Under the pieces are notes generated by a model. The model saw only the letters and a list, made by a program, of their open reading frames with translations. It was not told the DNA's origin and ran no database searches. A stretch of 64,000 nucleotides of DNA from NCBI RefSeq assembly GCF_009834365.1, contig NZ_CP041348.1, positions 1,233,501-1,297,500 on the forward strand, written 5' to 3'. The DNA is from Komagataeibacter xylinus. Lineage in GTDB: Bacteria > Pseudomonadota > Alphaproteobacteria > Acetobacterales > Acetobacteraceae. The position numbers were made by a program, and so were the translations under genes. Below are positions 43,989 through 52,306 of this stretch, one piece after another (position 1 is the first letter of the stretch; the number at the start of each line of letters is the position of its first letter).

Positions 43989-45515
43989 TTACTGCTGGAA
44001 GGCGCGCGCCAGCATGTTCTGCTTTTCAAGCGACACGGGCAGGGTGGTGTTGGTCAGCGCAACGCCCTGCCAGCCCGCGCCAAGGGCCGTGTAAAGGTTG
44101 ATTGCATCCTGCAGGCGCTCCAGTCGGGCCATGGCCTCGGCATTCTGGGCGTTAAGCGTGGTGCGCTCGGTCGTCAGCACTTCCAGAAAGCCAACCAGGC
44201 CCGCCGCATACAGCTTGCGGGCGCGTTCGCTGGCCAGTGAGCTGTCTTCCGCAGCCTTGGCCAGCAATTCGGTGTGTTCCTCATCATCATGCCATGCGGC
44301 CATCGCATCCTCGACTTCCTTGAAGCCGTTGAGCACGGACTGCCGGTAAGCCAGGCGGCTTGCCTCGGCCGCAGCCTGCGCCATGCGGATCTGCGAAGTG
44401 TATTTGCCGCCATGCATCAGGGGCAGCGAGGCCATCATCAGGAACTGCCAGCTCATGCCGCCCATCTGGAACACCTGGTACAGTGCCGATGCATTGGGGT
44501 TGAAGTTCAGCGGAATGGTGAAGTTGGGGTAAAGCTGGGCCACCGCCACGCCAATGCGCGCCGTGGCTTCGGCATAGGTGCGCTCGGCCTTGCGGATGTC
44601 GGGGCGGTTGGCAATGACCATGGATGGCAGGGTGGCAGGGAACTCCGGCACCGGCGGCAGCGGCTTGGCCACCTTCAGTTCCAGCTCCGATGTGCCCGGC
44701 ATCTGCCCCATCAGCACGTCGATGGCATGGGTGATCTGGGAGATATGGGTCTTCAGCGGTTCGCGCGCGGCGGTCTGGGAATCCAGCTCCGCCTTGGCCT
44801 GCGCGATCTGCATGGTGTTGCCCACGCCTTCAAGGTACAGCCGGTTGGTCAGGTCATAGGCATCCTGCGCCACATGGATGTTGTTGTTGGCGATTTCCAG
44901 CCGCAACTGCTGGTCGCGCAGCATCATGTAGTCGCCCGCAAGTTCCGACAGCATCATGACCATGACGCCACGACGGTCCTCGATCGATTCCTCAACCGCG
45001 CGGTTCTCGGCTTCCACCCCACGGCGGATGCGGCCGAATACGTCGATCTGCCAGCTTGCACTGAACCCGTAGCCCAGATACGCGGCCTGTGGCTGGTTGG
45101 CGGAACCCGCCGCCGAGCCGGGGCGCAGCGGCCAGTTATCGATATTGATCGAATAGCGGACATTACCAGCCGAGGCCTGCGTATCGACCTGCGGATACCA
45201 CTGCGATGCCTGCACATCGCGGATGGCGCGCTCGGCCATAATCCGCTGGCCGGCCACCTGCAGGTTGTAATTGCCCGCAATGGCCTTGTCGATCAGCTTG
45301 TCGAGTTCAGGATCCTTGAAAAGGTGCCACCACTCCTTGAGTTCCTTGTTGGTGTCCTCGATCTCCTCGGGGGTGGCGGCATGCTCGTCCTCGGTGAACT
45401 TGGCGGGAAGTTTCATCCGGTCCGGCTGGTAGCGCGGCCCTACCGTGCAACCGGCCAGAAAGATGGCCGATGTCAGGAACAGGCCGGTCCTGCGGGTAAC
45501 TGAAGTGATGTTCAT
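43989..45515 (-). CDS. Outer-membrane efflux lipoprotein (NodT/OprM family)
   Basis: The 508-residue TolC-type channel has a lipoprotein signal with lipobox FLAGC (TSAIFLAGCTVGPRYQ) and two repeats of the OEP fold. Family motifs include LIDKAIAGNYNLQVAGQRI, YGFSASWQIDVFGRIRRGVEA and the second-half RPDIRKAERTYAEATARIGVAVAQLYPNF. It is the last gene of the efflux operon, 15 bp after the HlyD-type gene. Confidence 0.92.
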   Translation of the reverse strand: MNITSVTRRTGLFLTSAIFLAGCTVGPRYQPDRMKLPAKFTEDEHAATPEEIEDTNKELKEWWHLFKDPELDKLIDKAIAGNYNLQVAGQRIMAERAIRDVQASQWYPQVDTQASAGNVRYSINIDNWPLRPGSAAGSANQPQAAYLGYGFSASWQIDVFGRIRRGVEAENRAVEESIEDRRGVMVMMLSELAGDYMMLRDQQLRLEIANNNIHVAQDAYDLTNRLYLEGVGNTMQIAQAKAELDSQTAAREPLKTHISQITHAIDVLMGQMPGTSELELKVAKPLPPVPEFPATLPSMVIANRPDIRKAERTYAEATARIGVAVAQLYPNFTIPLNFNPNASALYQVFQMGGMSWQFLMMASLPLMHGGKYTSQIRMAQAAAEASRLAYRQSVLNGFKEVEDAMAAWHDDEEHTELLAKAAEDSSLASERARKLYAAGLVGFLEVLTTERTTLNAQNAEAMARLERLQDAINLYTALGAGWQGVALTNTTLPVSLEKQNMLARAFQQ

Positions 45516-45530
45516 GATCGTGCCCGCGCC

Positions 45531-46442
45531 TCACAGATGGTCTTGCAGCCATGTCGTCAGGCGGCCGCGTTGCGTGCGGGCCTGCGGGCCGACGCTGATC
45601 GTGGCCGTCATGCCGGCGGCGAGTGTCACGCTGTCGGGCACATGGTCAAGGTGGATACGGACCGGGATACGCTGTGCCAGCCGCACCCATGTAAAGATCG
45701 GGCTGACATCCTGCAGGCCAAGCCCGTCGGGGCGGCCGTTCTGGTCATTGATACCGCGTGCGATGCTGACCACATGGCCGGGAATGATGTCCTTGTAGCC
45801 CATGAGCTTGACGCGCGCCTCGTCGCCCACATGCACGCCCCACATCTTGGTTTCCTCGAAGTAGCCGTTGACCCAGTAGGAGTCGGCATCGATCACGGCC
45901 AGGCGGGCATGGCCCTCGGTCACGTAATCACCGATCCGCAGGTTGAGGTTGGTGATGTTGCCGTTGACGGGCGAATACAGGATGGAGCGCTGCAGGTTCA
46001 GCTTGGCCAGGTCAAGGGCCGCGCGCGCCGCATCGACCGAGGCGATCTGGGTGGCTACGTTCGAGTTGAACACTTCCTGCTCTTCCGCCGAGACGATGCC
46101 GCCAAGGCCCATGCGGCGGCGGGCGTCGTTCTGCTTGAGCTTGAGGTCTTCAAGCGCGCCATCGAGCCGGGCCTGCGCCTCGCGGATGGCGAGGCGGAAG
46201 CGCACGGGGTCAAGCACGAACAAAGGGTCGCCGCGATGGACGTACTGGTTGTCCACCACCGGCAGTTGCACCACCGTGCCCGATACTTCCGGCGCCACGT
46301 CAACGACATAGACACGGACACGTCCGTCACGGGTCCAGGGGGCAATCATGTAGGTGTCCCATAAAGTGATGCCCATGACGACGGCCATCGTCACGACCGC
46401 CAGGGTCAGGACCACACGGATCAGGGTGCGCAGGAGAGGCAT
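45531..46442 (-). CDS. HlyD-family membrane fusion protein (AaeA-like)
   Basis: The 303-residue periplasmic adaptor has an N-terminal anchor (LIRVVLTLAVVTMAVVMGITLW). A lipoyl/barrel-sandwich pair (VDVAPEVSGTVVQLPVVDNQYVHRGDPLF and ILYSPVNGNITNLNLRIGDYV) flanks a short coiled-coil hairpin, and a beta-barrel follows (YWVNGYFEET). This is the AaeA/EmrA type that works with FUSC permeases and DUF1656 proteins. Confidence 0.9.
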   Translation of the reverse strand: MPLLRTLIRVVLTLAVVTMAVVMGITLWDTYMIAPWTRDGRVRVYVVDVAPEVSGTVVQLPVVDNQYVHRGDPLFVLDPVRFRLAIREAQARLDGALEDLKLKQNDARRRMGLGGIVSAEEQEVFNSNVATQIASVDAARAALDLAKLNLQRSILYSPVNGNITNLNLRIGDYVTEGHARLAVIDADSYWVNGYFEETKMWGVHVGDEARVKLMGYKDIIPGHVVSIARGINDQNGRPDGLGLQDVSPIFTWVRLAQRIPVRIHLDHVPDSVTLAAGMTATISVGPQARTQRGRLTTWLQDHL

Positions 46443-46469
46443 GGGGATTCTCGAACCTTCTTGGGACAG

Positions 46470-46664
46470 TCAGATGTACAGGATCATCAGGCACAGGACG
46501 CAAGTGTATAGCGCGACCTCGAACAGGGCGAGATGCCAGAACCATTTCATTATGCCGCACCACCACAGCAGCGAGCGCAGCAGCATGGTGACAGGCAGGG
46601 CGGCGACGGCATAGACGACAATCGGTGCCATGAAGACACCGAATAGGTTGAATTCGCTCAGCAT
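46470..46664 (-). CDS. DUF1656 small membrane protein (AaeX-like)
   Basis: The 64-residue protein starts MLSEFNLFGVFMAPIVVYA and has two membrane segments with a WWCGIMKWFWH turn, the DUF1656 pattern. Such proteins accompany FUSC/AaeB-type efflux permeases. The permease itself is not found next to it here. Confidence 0.85.
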   Translation of the reverse strand: MLSEFNLFGVFMAPIVVYAVAALPVTMLLRSLLWWCGIMKWFWHLALFEVALYTCVLCLMILYI

Positions 46665-46851
46665 CAGGCGGTTCTCATTCCGAACGGTCCCGTTGAAGGA
46701 GAAACAGGCAGCGACACCCGGTGACAGACTCCGCGCCGCTGTGCCGCTATCTGTAGCCGACACGGCGGCGCGAAGAAACCGTCAATGGTGCCACAATGCA
46801 GGGACACGCCCCCGGCAGGGGGTGGGAAAAGGAGGGAAAAGGGCAGGGGCA

Positions 46852-47331
46852 TCACCGCATTGCCACCGGCTGGGGGGGCTGGGCGGGTTTTTTGTGCAGG
46901 TTGGCTTCGATCCGCTCGAAAACCGAATAGCATGCCAGCAGTTCCGGCGTGGAAATGCCATGCAGCAGGCGGCTCGACACGGCTTCCACCGCGTGGCGCA
47001 CCTGGCGTGCCGTGCGTTCGCCCTTTTCCGTCAGGCTGACGACCTTCGAGCGTTTATCTTCATGGTCGGGGGAACGGAACACGAGGTCGCGGCGTTCCAG
47101 TACATCAAGCAGGCGGGCGACGGATGGGGCTTCGATTTCAAGTACGCGCACGAGGTCTGTCTGGCGCACGGGGGGCGGCAGCAGGCCAAGATACAGGACA
47201 GGTCGCCATGTTGCTTCGGTCAGGCCATATTCGCGCAGGTCATGATCGACCTGCCGACGCCACGCGGCGCCAAGCCGGGCGAGACGGCGACCGAACGACA
47301 GTTCCTTCTTGTTGCGCTCCAGATCGGGCAT
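46852..47331 (-). CDS. MarR-family transcriptional regulator
   Basis: The 159-residue winged-helix regulator shows YGLTEATWRPVLYLGLLP, then the recognition region TDLVRVLEIEAPSVARLLDVLERRDLVFRSPDHEDKRSKVVSLTEKG. It heads the efflux operon on the same strand, with 187 bp to DUF1656. A 49-bp nested palindrome lies directly upstream and is the probable binding site. In aae-type systems such regulators sense aromatic acids; the ligand here is unknown. Confidence 0.9.
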   Translation of the reverse strand: MPDLERNKKELSFGRRLARLGAAWRRQVDHDLREYGLTEATWRPVLYLGLLPPPVRQTDLVRVLEIEAPSVARLLDVLERRDLVFRSPDHEDKRSKVVSLTEKGERTARQVRHAVEAVSSRLLHGISTPELLACYSVFERIEANLHKKPAQPPQPVAMR

Positions 47332-47347
47332 CGGGTTCCGCCAGCGG

Positions 47348-47396
47348 GGACATACAGGTATTAAGCATGCAAACCATTTGCGTGCTTAGTATGTCC
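47348..47396. promoter_or_regulatory. Nested palindrome, probable MarR operator
   Basis: The outer arms GGACATAC (47348-47355) and GTATGTCC (47389-47396) are perfect. The inner arms TAAGCATGCAAA (47362-47373) and TTTGCGTGCTTA (47377-47388) differ at one position around CCA. The block starts 17 nt before the MarR gene, where binding would block its promoter. Confidence 0.7.
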
Positions 47397-47458
47397 GGAA
47401 GCTGCACGTTTCCAGAAAACGCCAATGTGAGCCAATGCAATTTCAGCATGGATACTAT

Positions 47459-47484
47459 CTGGCAATGACGTGGATCATTGCCAG
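47459..47484. repeat. Inverted repeat CTGGCAATG/CATTGCCAG
   Basis: Perfect 9-bp arms with an 8-nt centre lie between the MarR gene and the 3' end of the gene at 47513. There is no T run, so a terminator is unlikely on either strand. A second operator is possible. Confidence 0.5.
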
Positions 47485-47512
47485 ACAGTCCGGGTGCGGC
47501 GGTCTGCTGGTG

Positions 47513-47947
47513 TTATCTGCCGCGACCGGTGAGGCTGCGCAGCAGCCCCCATACCGCCCGGAAGGTGTGGCGGGTCAGCGGGCCGGCTACCGTGGTGGCC
47601 ACGGCGGACAGGGCCACGGTCTGCCGCAGTTCGTTCAGGGCGTGTTCGCGTGCGAATCGCACCCGGATTTCCTCTGGCGTCATGTAGGAGCGGCGGCCCA
47701 TCACCAGGCCCATGAGCATCACCAGCACATCGGCCGCGAAGACCATGCCTGCCGCGCCAAGGGCGCTGAAGCCCAGGGTCTGGTAACAGAAGGCCCATAG
47801 CAGCCCATGGCCTGAAATGACGGCAAAGAAGGCAAATATCGCTGCCACAACCAGGAACGCGGCCTGACGACCAAGACGGATCGCCATCAGTTTACGTAGG
47901 GTCAGCTCCCCTTCAATGATGGTTTTACCGATTTCGCCTATTCTCAT
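47513..47947 (-). CDS. Holin-X/DUF1469-type small membrane protein
   Basis: The 144-residue protein has two central membrane segments (AAFLVVAAIFAFFAVISGHGLLWAF and ALGAAGMVFAADVLVMLMGLVMG) between charged ends. This is the pattern of YqjE/Holin-X-like proteins that accompany YqjD/DUF883 genes. The neighbour at 47988 fits that pairing. It is unlikely to be a true phage holin, because no phage genes are near. Confidence 0.7.
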   Translation of the reverse strand: MRIGEIGKTIIEGELTLRKLMAIRLGRQAAFLVVAAIFAFFAVISGHGLLWAFCYQTLGFSALGAAGMVFAADVLVMLMGLVMGRRSYMTPEEIRVRFAREHALNELRQTVALSAVATTVAGPLTRHTFRAVWGLLRSLTGRGR

Positions 47948-47987
47948 GATGCTCGCATGTCCTCTGGTTACGGCAGGCTAAAATGCC

Positions 47988-48248
47988 TTATTTCGTTGCG
48001 CGGCCAAGAAAGTAGCCGATCACCGAGAAAATGGCGATAGCCACAAGCGAACGAGCGCGTGAGCCGCCTTTTTTGGGGGCATGCTCTTCCAGGCTTTCAC
48101 GGGCCTGGCCTGCCAGCTTCTCGGCCTTGCCCGCCACGTCATGCAGCGCCTGTTTGCCATGCGTGTGCAGCAGGGTTTCAATATGGCTTTTCAGGGCCTG
48201 CAGGTCTTCGTGGGTCACGTTCTTGATGGTGTCCGTGGTCTTGCTCAT
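47988..48248 (-). CDS. DUF883/YqjD-type membrane-anchored protein
   Basis: The 86-residue protein has an amphipathic helix (EDLQALKSHIETLLHTHGKQALHDVAGKAEKLAGQAR), a short linker and a C-terminal membrane anchor (SLVAIAIFSVIGYFLGRATK). It starts MSKTTDTIKN behind AAAGGAAA; the longer upstream frame has no support. E. coli YqjD-type proteins bind ribosomes at the membrane in stationary phase; whether this one does is not known. Confidence 0.78.
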   Translation of the reverse strand: MSKTTDTIKNVTHEDLQALKSHIETLLHTHGKQALHDVAGKAEKLAGQARESLEEHAPKKGGSRARSLVAIAIFSVIGYFLGRATK

Positions 48249-48349
48249 TGTCGTTTCCTTTTTAGGACGGGTGAAGCGGATAATCCTCTGGCAAGGAGGT
48301 AACCATTGCTTATAACGCTTTATCCCCCCAGTCAGGTTTCTGTTATCGC

Positions 48350-49462
48350 ATGTCTCCTTTCTCCATACGGCTGGTTGCCAGCGCGCTGGCCGCCTCTCCC
48401 GGCGCGTCGGGCCTGTCCTTTTCGGCAGCAGCCGGGGCATGCCTGGCCATTGTCAATGAGCAGGCTGCCTGCCTGAGCACGGTTGCCGACCTGCTTGCGG
48501 GCCACGTGCCAGCACGGGCCGGGCAGGTCATGGTCGATGGTGTGGATGTCACGGCCCTCCCGCCCGAGGCACGTCCGTGCACGCTGGTCGGCTGGCGCGA
48601 CCCTTTGTTCATGCACATGAACGTGCAGGCCAACCTTGCCTTCGGGCTGCGGGCGCGGGGCATGGAGTCGCAGGCGGTGCTGGCGCGGGTGCGTGGCGTG
48701 CTGGCCCTGCTGGGGCTTGACGGGCTGGAGCAGGCCCGCCCGGCAACGCTGCCCCCCGAGCAGGCGCTGCGCGTCATGCTGGGTCGCGCTCTGGTGTTCG
48801 AGCCGCCCGTGCTGGTGCTTGAAGATGTCTTTGCACCGCTCCCCGCCGCCAGTCGCCGCGCCATGCGCCGCCTGGTCGCCCGCCTTGTCCGCGCGCGCGG
48901 GCTGTGCGTGGTGCTGCTGACCCGCGCGCGTGAGGATGCCCTGCTGCTGGGCGATACGATTGCCTGCATGCATGGCATGGACGTGCTGCAGGTGGGTACC
49001 GCGCACGACCTGTTCGAGCGCCCTGCCTGTGACCGCGTAGCCACCGAATTTGGCGATGCCAATGCCCTGACCGTGCGCGTAGCCAGCGTGGAGGATGACG
49101 TGGCCCTTGCCCATCTGCCGGGTGGCCTGCTGGTTGAAGCCATGGCCATGCCCGGTGTCGCGGCGGACCAGCTGGCTACATTGTGCATTCGCCCCGACCG
49201 GGTGGCCGTGATGTTTCCCTCCCGCCCCGGCATGACGGGGGCCGATCCTGACGAGCCGCCCCTGCTTGCCGCCACGCTGACCGATATGCGCCAGATGGGC
49301 GACCACGTGCTGCTGCGCCTGCGGCTGGAAAACGGTGCGGAACTGCTCGTGCGCCGCCCACCCACCGCCGCCCTGCAGCGCGTGGCACCGGGGCAGGTGG
49401 CGGTACTGGCGTGGCAGCCCGCGCAGGCAATGGCCTTTCCGTTCCGGGGTGAAATGGAGTAG
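48350..49462 (+). CDS. Degenerate polyamine-type ABC ATPase homologue (pseudo-ATPase)
   Basis: The 370-residue protein keeps the outline of PotA-type ATPases plus a C-terminal TOBE-like region (LCIRPDRVAVMF, LLLRLRLENGAELLVR). Every catalytic motif is lost. The Walker A slot reads IVNEQAACLST with L42 in place of Lys, the Q-loop Gln is W82, the signature is LPPEQA (134-139), Walker B reads VLVLEDV (154-160) and the H-switch His is R192. It has no stop or frameshift, so it is a maintained reading frame rather than a broken one. A strong AAGGAGG at 48294-48300 lies in front of an in-frame ATT at 48305, so the start may lie there. Confidence 0.75.
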   Translation: MSPFSIRLVASALAASPGASGLSFSAAAGACLAIVNEQAACLSTVADLLAGHVPARAGQVMVDGVDVTALPPEARPCTLVGWRDPLFMHMNVQANLAFGLRARGMESQAVLARVRGVLALLGLDGLEQARPATLPPEQALRVMLGRALVFEPPVLVLEDVFAPLPAASRRAMRRLVARLVRARGLCVVLLTRAREDALLLGDTIACMHGMDVLQVGTAHDLFERPACDRVATEFGDANALTVRVASVEDDVALAHLPGGLLVEAMAMPGVAADQLATLCIRPDRVAVMFPSRPGMTGADPDEPPLLAATLTDMRQMGDHVLLRLRLENGAELLVRRPPTAALQRVAPGQVAVLAWQPAQAMAFPFRGEME

Positions 49463-49506
49463 CGTCCGCCATCTTCCGCCTCCGCCCGAAAGGCTGCTTT
49501 CCACCC

Positions 49507-50535
49507 GTGTTCCAGATTGTGTCCCGTCGTTCCCTCAGCGCCATCCTGCCCGGCCTGCTCGCGGCCCTGATCGCCCTGCCCGTGCCGTGGGCGGGCGTGC
49601 AGGCGGCCGCCCGCATCCGCCATAGCCCCGCGCTGGTGGTGGCCAGTACGGAGCCGCAGCTGGGTGCGGCGCAGAATGTCGCGTTTTTCCAGCCCTTTAC
49701 GCAGGCCACCGGGCAGCCTGTGACGCGCCGCGCCTGGACGGGCAGCCTGCCGGACCTCGAGTCCCGTGGCCTTCACGCCGGGAATGACACAGCCTGGTCG
49801 CTTGTTTTTGCCGAGGATAGCACCATCCGCGCCGCCTGCATGCAGGGCCTTGTTGTGCATCTGGCAGGCAGCGCCACCAACCCCGATGGCTGCGGCGCGC
49901 CGGGGCTGGCAACACAGGTCGTGGTGGCATGGGACCAGACATGGCGTGAGAGCGCGCCGCGCTGGAATGATTTCTGGGATGTGGTGCGTTTTCCCGGCAA
50001 GCGCGGCCTGCGGCGCGACCCGCGCACCACGCTCGAGATCGCGCTGCTGGCCGATGGCGTACCGCCCGATCAGGTTTATGGCCAGCTAGCCACGCCGCAG
50101 GGCGTTGACCGCGCCTTTCGCAAGCTCAGCCAGCTGCGTCCTTATATAACGTGGTGGTCCACTCCCAATGAGGCGGCAAGTCTCCTGTCACGCAAACAGG
50201 TGCTCATGGGCAGCGCCCCGCGTGAAGCCGTGAACAGCATTGCCATGCATGGCGAGCCGGGGCGAATTGGCATCAATACCGACATGGCGCTGTCCTATGA
50301 CCTGTCATGGGCGGTGGTGGCGGGTCAGTCCGCCGAGCGGCTGGGCCGGTCGCGCGAGCTGCTGCATTTCATTGTTCAGCCAGACCGGCAGGGCGCTTTC
50401 GTGGCGGCAGTGCCCTCCGGGCCGTCCGGCCCGGCGCACCCGGCGGCCCTTCTGCCCATGGACGTACAGTTCTGGCAGGTGAATTACGCGCCCCTGTCGC
50501 GACGGTTCGAGACATGGCTGCACAAGGCGGGCTGA
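49507..50535 (+). CDS. Periplasmic solute-binding protein, PotD/iron-type fold
   Basis: The 342-residue protein starts at a GTG with GAAAGG upstream. It has a signal peptide (LPGLLAALIALPVPWAGVQAAA) and a type II binding fold with ALVVASTEPQLGAAQN, WNDFWDVVRFPGKRGLRRDPRTTLEIALLADG and IGINTDMALSYDLSWAVVAG. The WxDFWD-RFPGKR block is typical of PotD-like binding proteins. It sits between a catalytically dead ATPase homologue and a short permease-like gene. Confidence 0.75.
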   Translation: MFQIVSRRSLSAILPGLLAALIALPVPWAGVQAAARIRHSPALVVASTEPQLGAAQNVAFFQPFTQATGQPVTRRAWTGSLPDLESRGLHAGNDTAWSLVFAEDSTIRAACMQGLVVHLAGSATNPDGCGAPGLATQVVVAWDQTWRESAPRWNDFWDVVRFPGKRGLRRDPRTTLEIALLADGVPPDQVYGQLATPQGVDRAFRKLSQLRPYITWWSTPNEAASLLSRKQVLMGSAPREAVNSIAMHGEPGRIGINTDMALSYDLSWAVVAGQSAERLGRSRELLHFIVQPDRQGAFVAAVPSGPSGPAHPAALLPMDVQFWQVNYAPLSRRFETWLHKAG

Positions 50536-50999
50536 TGCTGCTCTCCCTTACTACCCGCCCGCTGGGCGCGCTGGTGGCCGATGGGTGCACCACCGCGCTG
50601 GGGCTTGGGCTGGCCTGCGTGCTGGCGCTGGGGGCGCAGGCCATGCTGCACCGCGCCTGGCCCGCGCGGTGCGTGGTGCTGCGTGGCCTCATGCTGGCCC
50701 TCATGCTGCCGGGGCTGGTACTGGCGCTGCTGTGGCCGGGCCTTGCGGGGCACGGTGGCGGCATGGGGAGCGTGGCGCAGGGGGCATTCGTGGCGCCTGC
50801 GGCCCTGTGGCCGCTGCTGCGCGTGCTTGATGCCGTGCCGCCCGGCCTGTCGCGCACAGCGCGCGGGCTTGGCGCCGGGGGGCGGGCGCGGCTGCGGCTG
50901 CTGTGGCTGCCCCTGCTGGCAGGCCCCGTGGCAGGGGTGGGCGTGTTCTGCGCGGTGATGACCGTGCTGTGCGCCATGGCGGCGGTGGCATGGCAATGA
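50535..50999 (+). CDS. Shortened ABC permease-like membrane protein
   Basis: The 154-residue protein has about four membrane segments and an EAA-like loop (RTARGLGAGGRARLRLLWLPLL, about 117-138), the site where permeases contact the ATPase. True PotB/PotC proteins are about 260-300 residues long. The start ATG overlaps the stop of the binding-protein gene. With no second permease gene and a dead ATPase, an ordinary importer is unlikely. Confidence 0.65.
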   Translation: MLLSLTTRPLGALVADGCTTALGLGLACVLALGAQAMLHRAWPARCVVLRGLMLALMLPGLVLALLWPGLAGHGGGMGSVAQGAFVAPAALWPLLRVLDAVPPGLSRTARGLGAGGRARLRLLWLPLLAGPVAGVGVFCAVMTVLCAMAAVAWQ

Positions 51000-51032
51000 A
51001 AATGTACTCATGCGATATGGCAGGACCACATC

Positions 51033-51521
51033 ATGACCGATGAGACCCCTCCTTTCTGGGAGACGACGCCGCTTGCGCAGATGACCCGCGAGCAGTGGGA
51101 ATCGCTGTGCGATGGCTGCGGGCGGTGCTGCCTGCACAAGCTGCGCGAGGACGAGACGGACGAGGTGCTGTTTACCGATGTCGCCTGCCGCCTGCTCGAT
51201 ACCACCACCTGCCTGTGCACCGATTACGCCCACCGCCATCGTCGCGTGCAGGACTGCATCAGCCTGACGGCGGAAATGCTGGCCGATATCGACTGGCTGC
51301 CGCCCACCTGCGGTTACGTGCTGGTGCGCGATGGCGAGCCGTTGCCCTGGTGGCACCCGCTGGTGTCCGGCACGCACGAGACGGTGCATGAGGCGGGCAT
51401 ATCCGTCAGTGGCCGGGTCATCAGCGAGCGCAGGGCTGGCCTGCTGGAAGACCACATCATCGACTGGCCCGGCGAGGCTCCGAAGGATGCATTCTGCCGC
51501 ACCCGCCCGCGCGGGCGCTGA
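51033..51521 (+). CDS. YcgN/UPF0260 cysteine-cluster protein
   Basis: The 162-residue protein has the family cysteines LCDGCGRCCLHKL, TDVACRLLD, TTCLCTDYAHRH, VQDCISL and PPTCGY. The first group suggests a metal or iron-sulfur site, but no function is established for the family. It overlaps the next gene (TGATG). Confidence 0.88.
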   Translation: MTDETPPFWETTPLAQMTREQWESLCDGCGRCCLHKLREDETDEVLFTDVACRLLDTTTCLCTDYAHRHRRVQDCISLTAEMLADIDWLPPTCGYVLVRDGEPLPWWHPLVSGTHETVHEAGISVSGRVISERRAGLLEDHIIDWPGEAPKDAFCRTRPRGR

Positions 51522-52240
51522 TGGCACGGGGCGCGGAGCCTCAGGACGGGCTTGAGGTCGTGCCCATCGCATCGGGGTCGGTTCCGGTGCGGTGGCGGGT
51601 CTCGGCGCGGGCGCGGCGGATTTCGATGCGTATCGACCCTGTGGCGGGGCATGTGGTCATGACCCTGCCACGCTCGGCCCGCAGGGCGGATGGGCTGGCC
51701 CTGCTCCGTGCCCATTCCGGCTGGGTCGCGGCTGGCCTTGCGCGCCTGCCGCCCGCTGCCGAACTGCGCCATGGCGGGTATGTGCTGCTTGATGGCCAGA
51801 GCCGCGAAATCGTCCACTGCCCCGAAGCCCGGCGGGGCGCGTGGCTGGAAGAAGGCCGCCTGCATGTGAGTGGCGCAGCCGAGTTCATCTCCCGGCGCGT
51901 CATGGCCTATCTGCGCGCGCAGGCGCAGGTGCTGCTGCCCGCGCGGCTGCGCATTCAGGCCGAAGCCAGCGGCCTGCGCCCCACCCAGCTCAGGCTGCGT
52001 GATACGAAAAGCCGCTGGGGTAGCTGTTCATCCGATGGCAGCATCATGCTGTGCTGGCGGCTGGTCATGGCCCCGCAGGAGGTGCAGCATTACATCATTG
52101 CTCACGAACTCGCCCATCTGCGCCATATGAACCATGGCCCGGATTTCTGGCTGCTGGTGGACAAACTTACCCCCCATCGCCGCCAGGCCGAAAAATGGCT
52201 GCGGGCCAATGGGGCGAGCCTGCACCGGCTGGTAGGGTAA
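51521..52240 (+). CDS. YgjP-like zinc metallopeptidase (DUF45/SprT-related)
   Basis: The 239-residue protein has KSRWGSCSSDGSIMLCWRLVMAP followed by YIIAHELAHLRHMNHGPDFW, the HExxH zinc site with the distal His. These features define the YgjP/M48-like family. It is translationally coupled to the ycgN-type gene. The substrate is unknown. Confidence 0.87.
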   Translation: MARGAEPQDGLEVVPIASGSVPVRWRVSARARRISMRIDPVAGHVVMTLPRSARRADGLALLRAHSGWVAAGLARLPPAAELRHGGYVLLDGQSREIVHCPEARRGAWLEEGRLHVSGAAEFISRRVMAYLRAQAQVLLPARLRIQAEASGLRPTQLRLRDTKSRWGSCSSDGSIMLCWRLVMAPQEVQHYIIAHELAHLRHMNHGPDFWLLVDKLTPHRRQAEKWLRANGASLHRLVG

Positions 52241-52250
52241 AAGGGAAAGG

Positions 52251-52303
52251 GTAAAAGTTTCCGGGTGCCCCTTTTTTCAAAAAGCTTCACCAGAAACTTT
52301 TGT
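52251..52303 (-). repeat. Palindromic intergenic element, short copy 7
   Basis: This copy keeps both arms (AAAAGTTTCCGGGTGCC and AAGCTTCACCAGAAACTTTTG) but lacks about 30 bp of the middle, as if the two hairpins recombined into one. It lies between the convergent ygjP-like gene and nadK. Confidence 0.75.
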
Positions 52304-52306
52304 TTT

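Noticed and set aside
43808..44029. 73-codon minus-strand frame after the efflux gene
   Set aside because: No ribosome-binding site, overlaps the outer-membrane gene, no protein-like features.
47513..47947. Phage holin and hence a prophage remnant
   Set aside because: The pairing with a DUF883/YqjD-type gene and lack of phage genes fit a bacterial stress or membrane protein pair.
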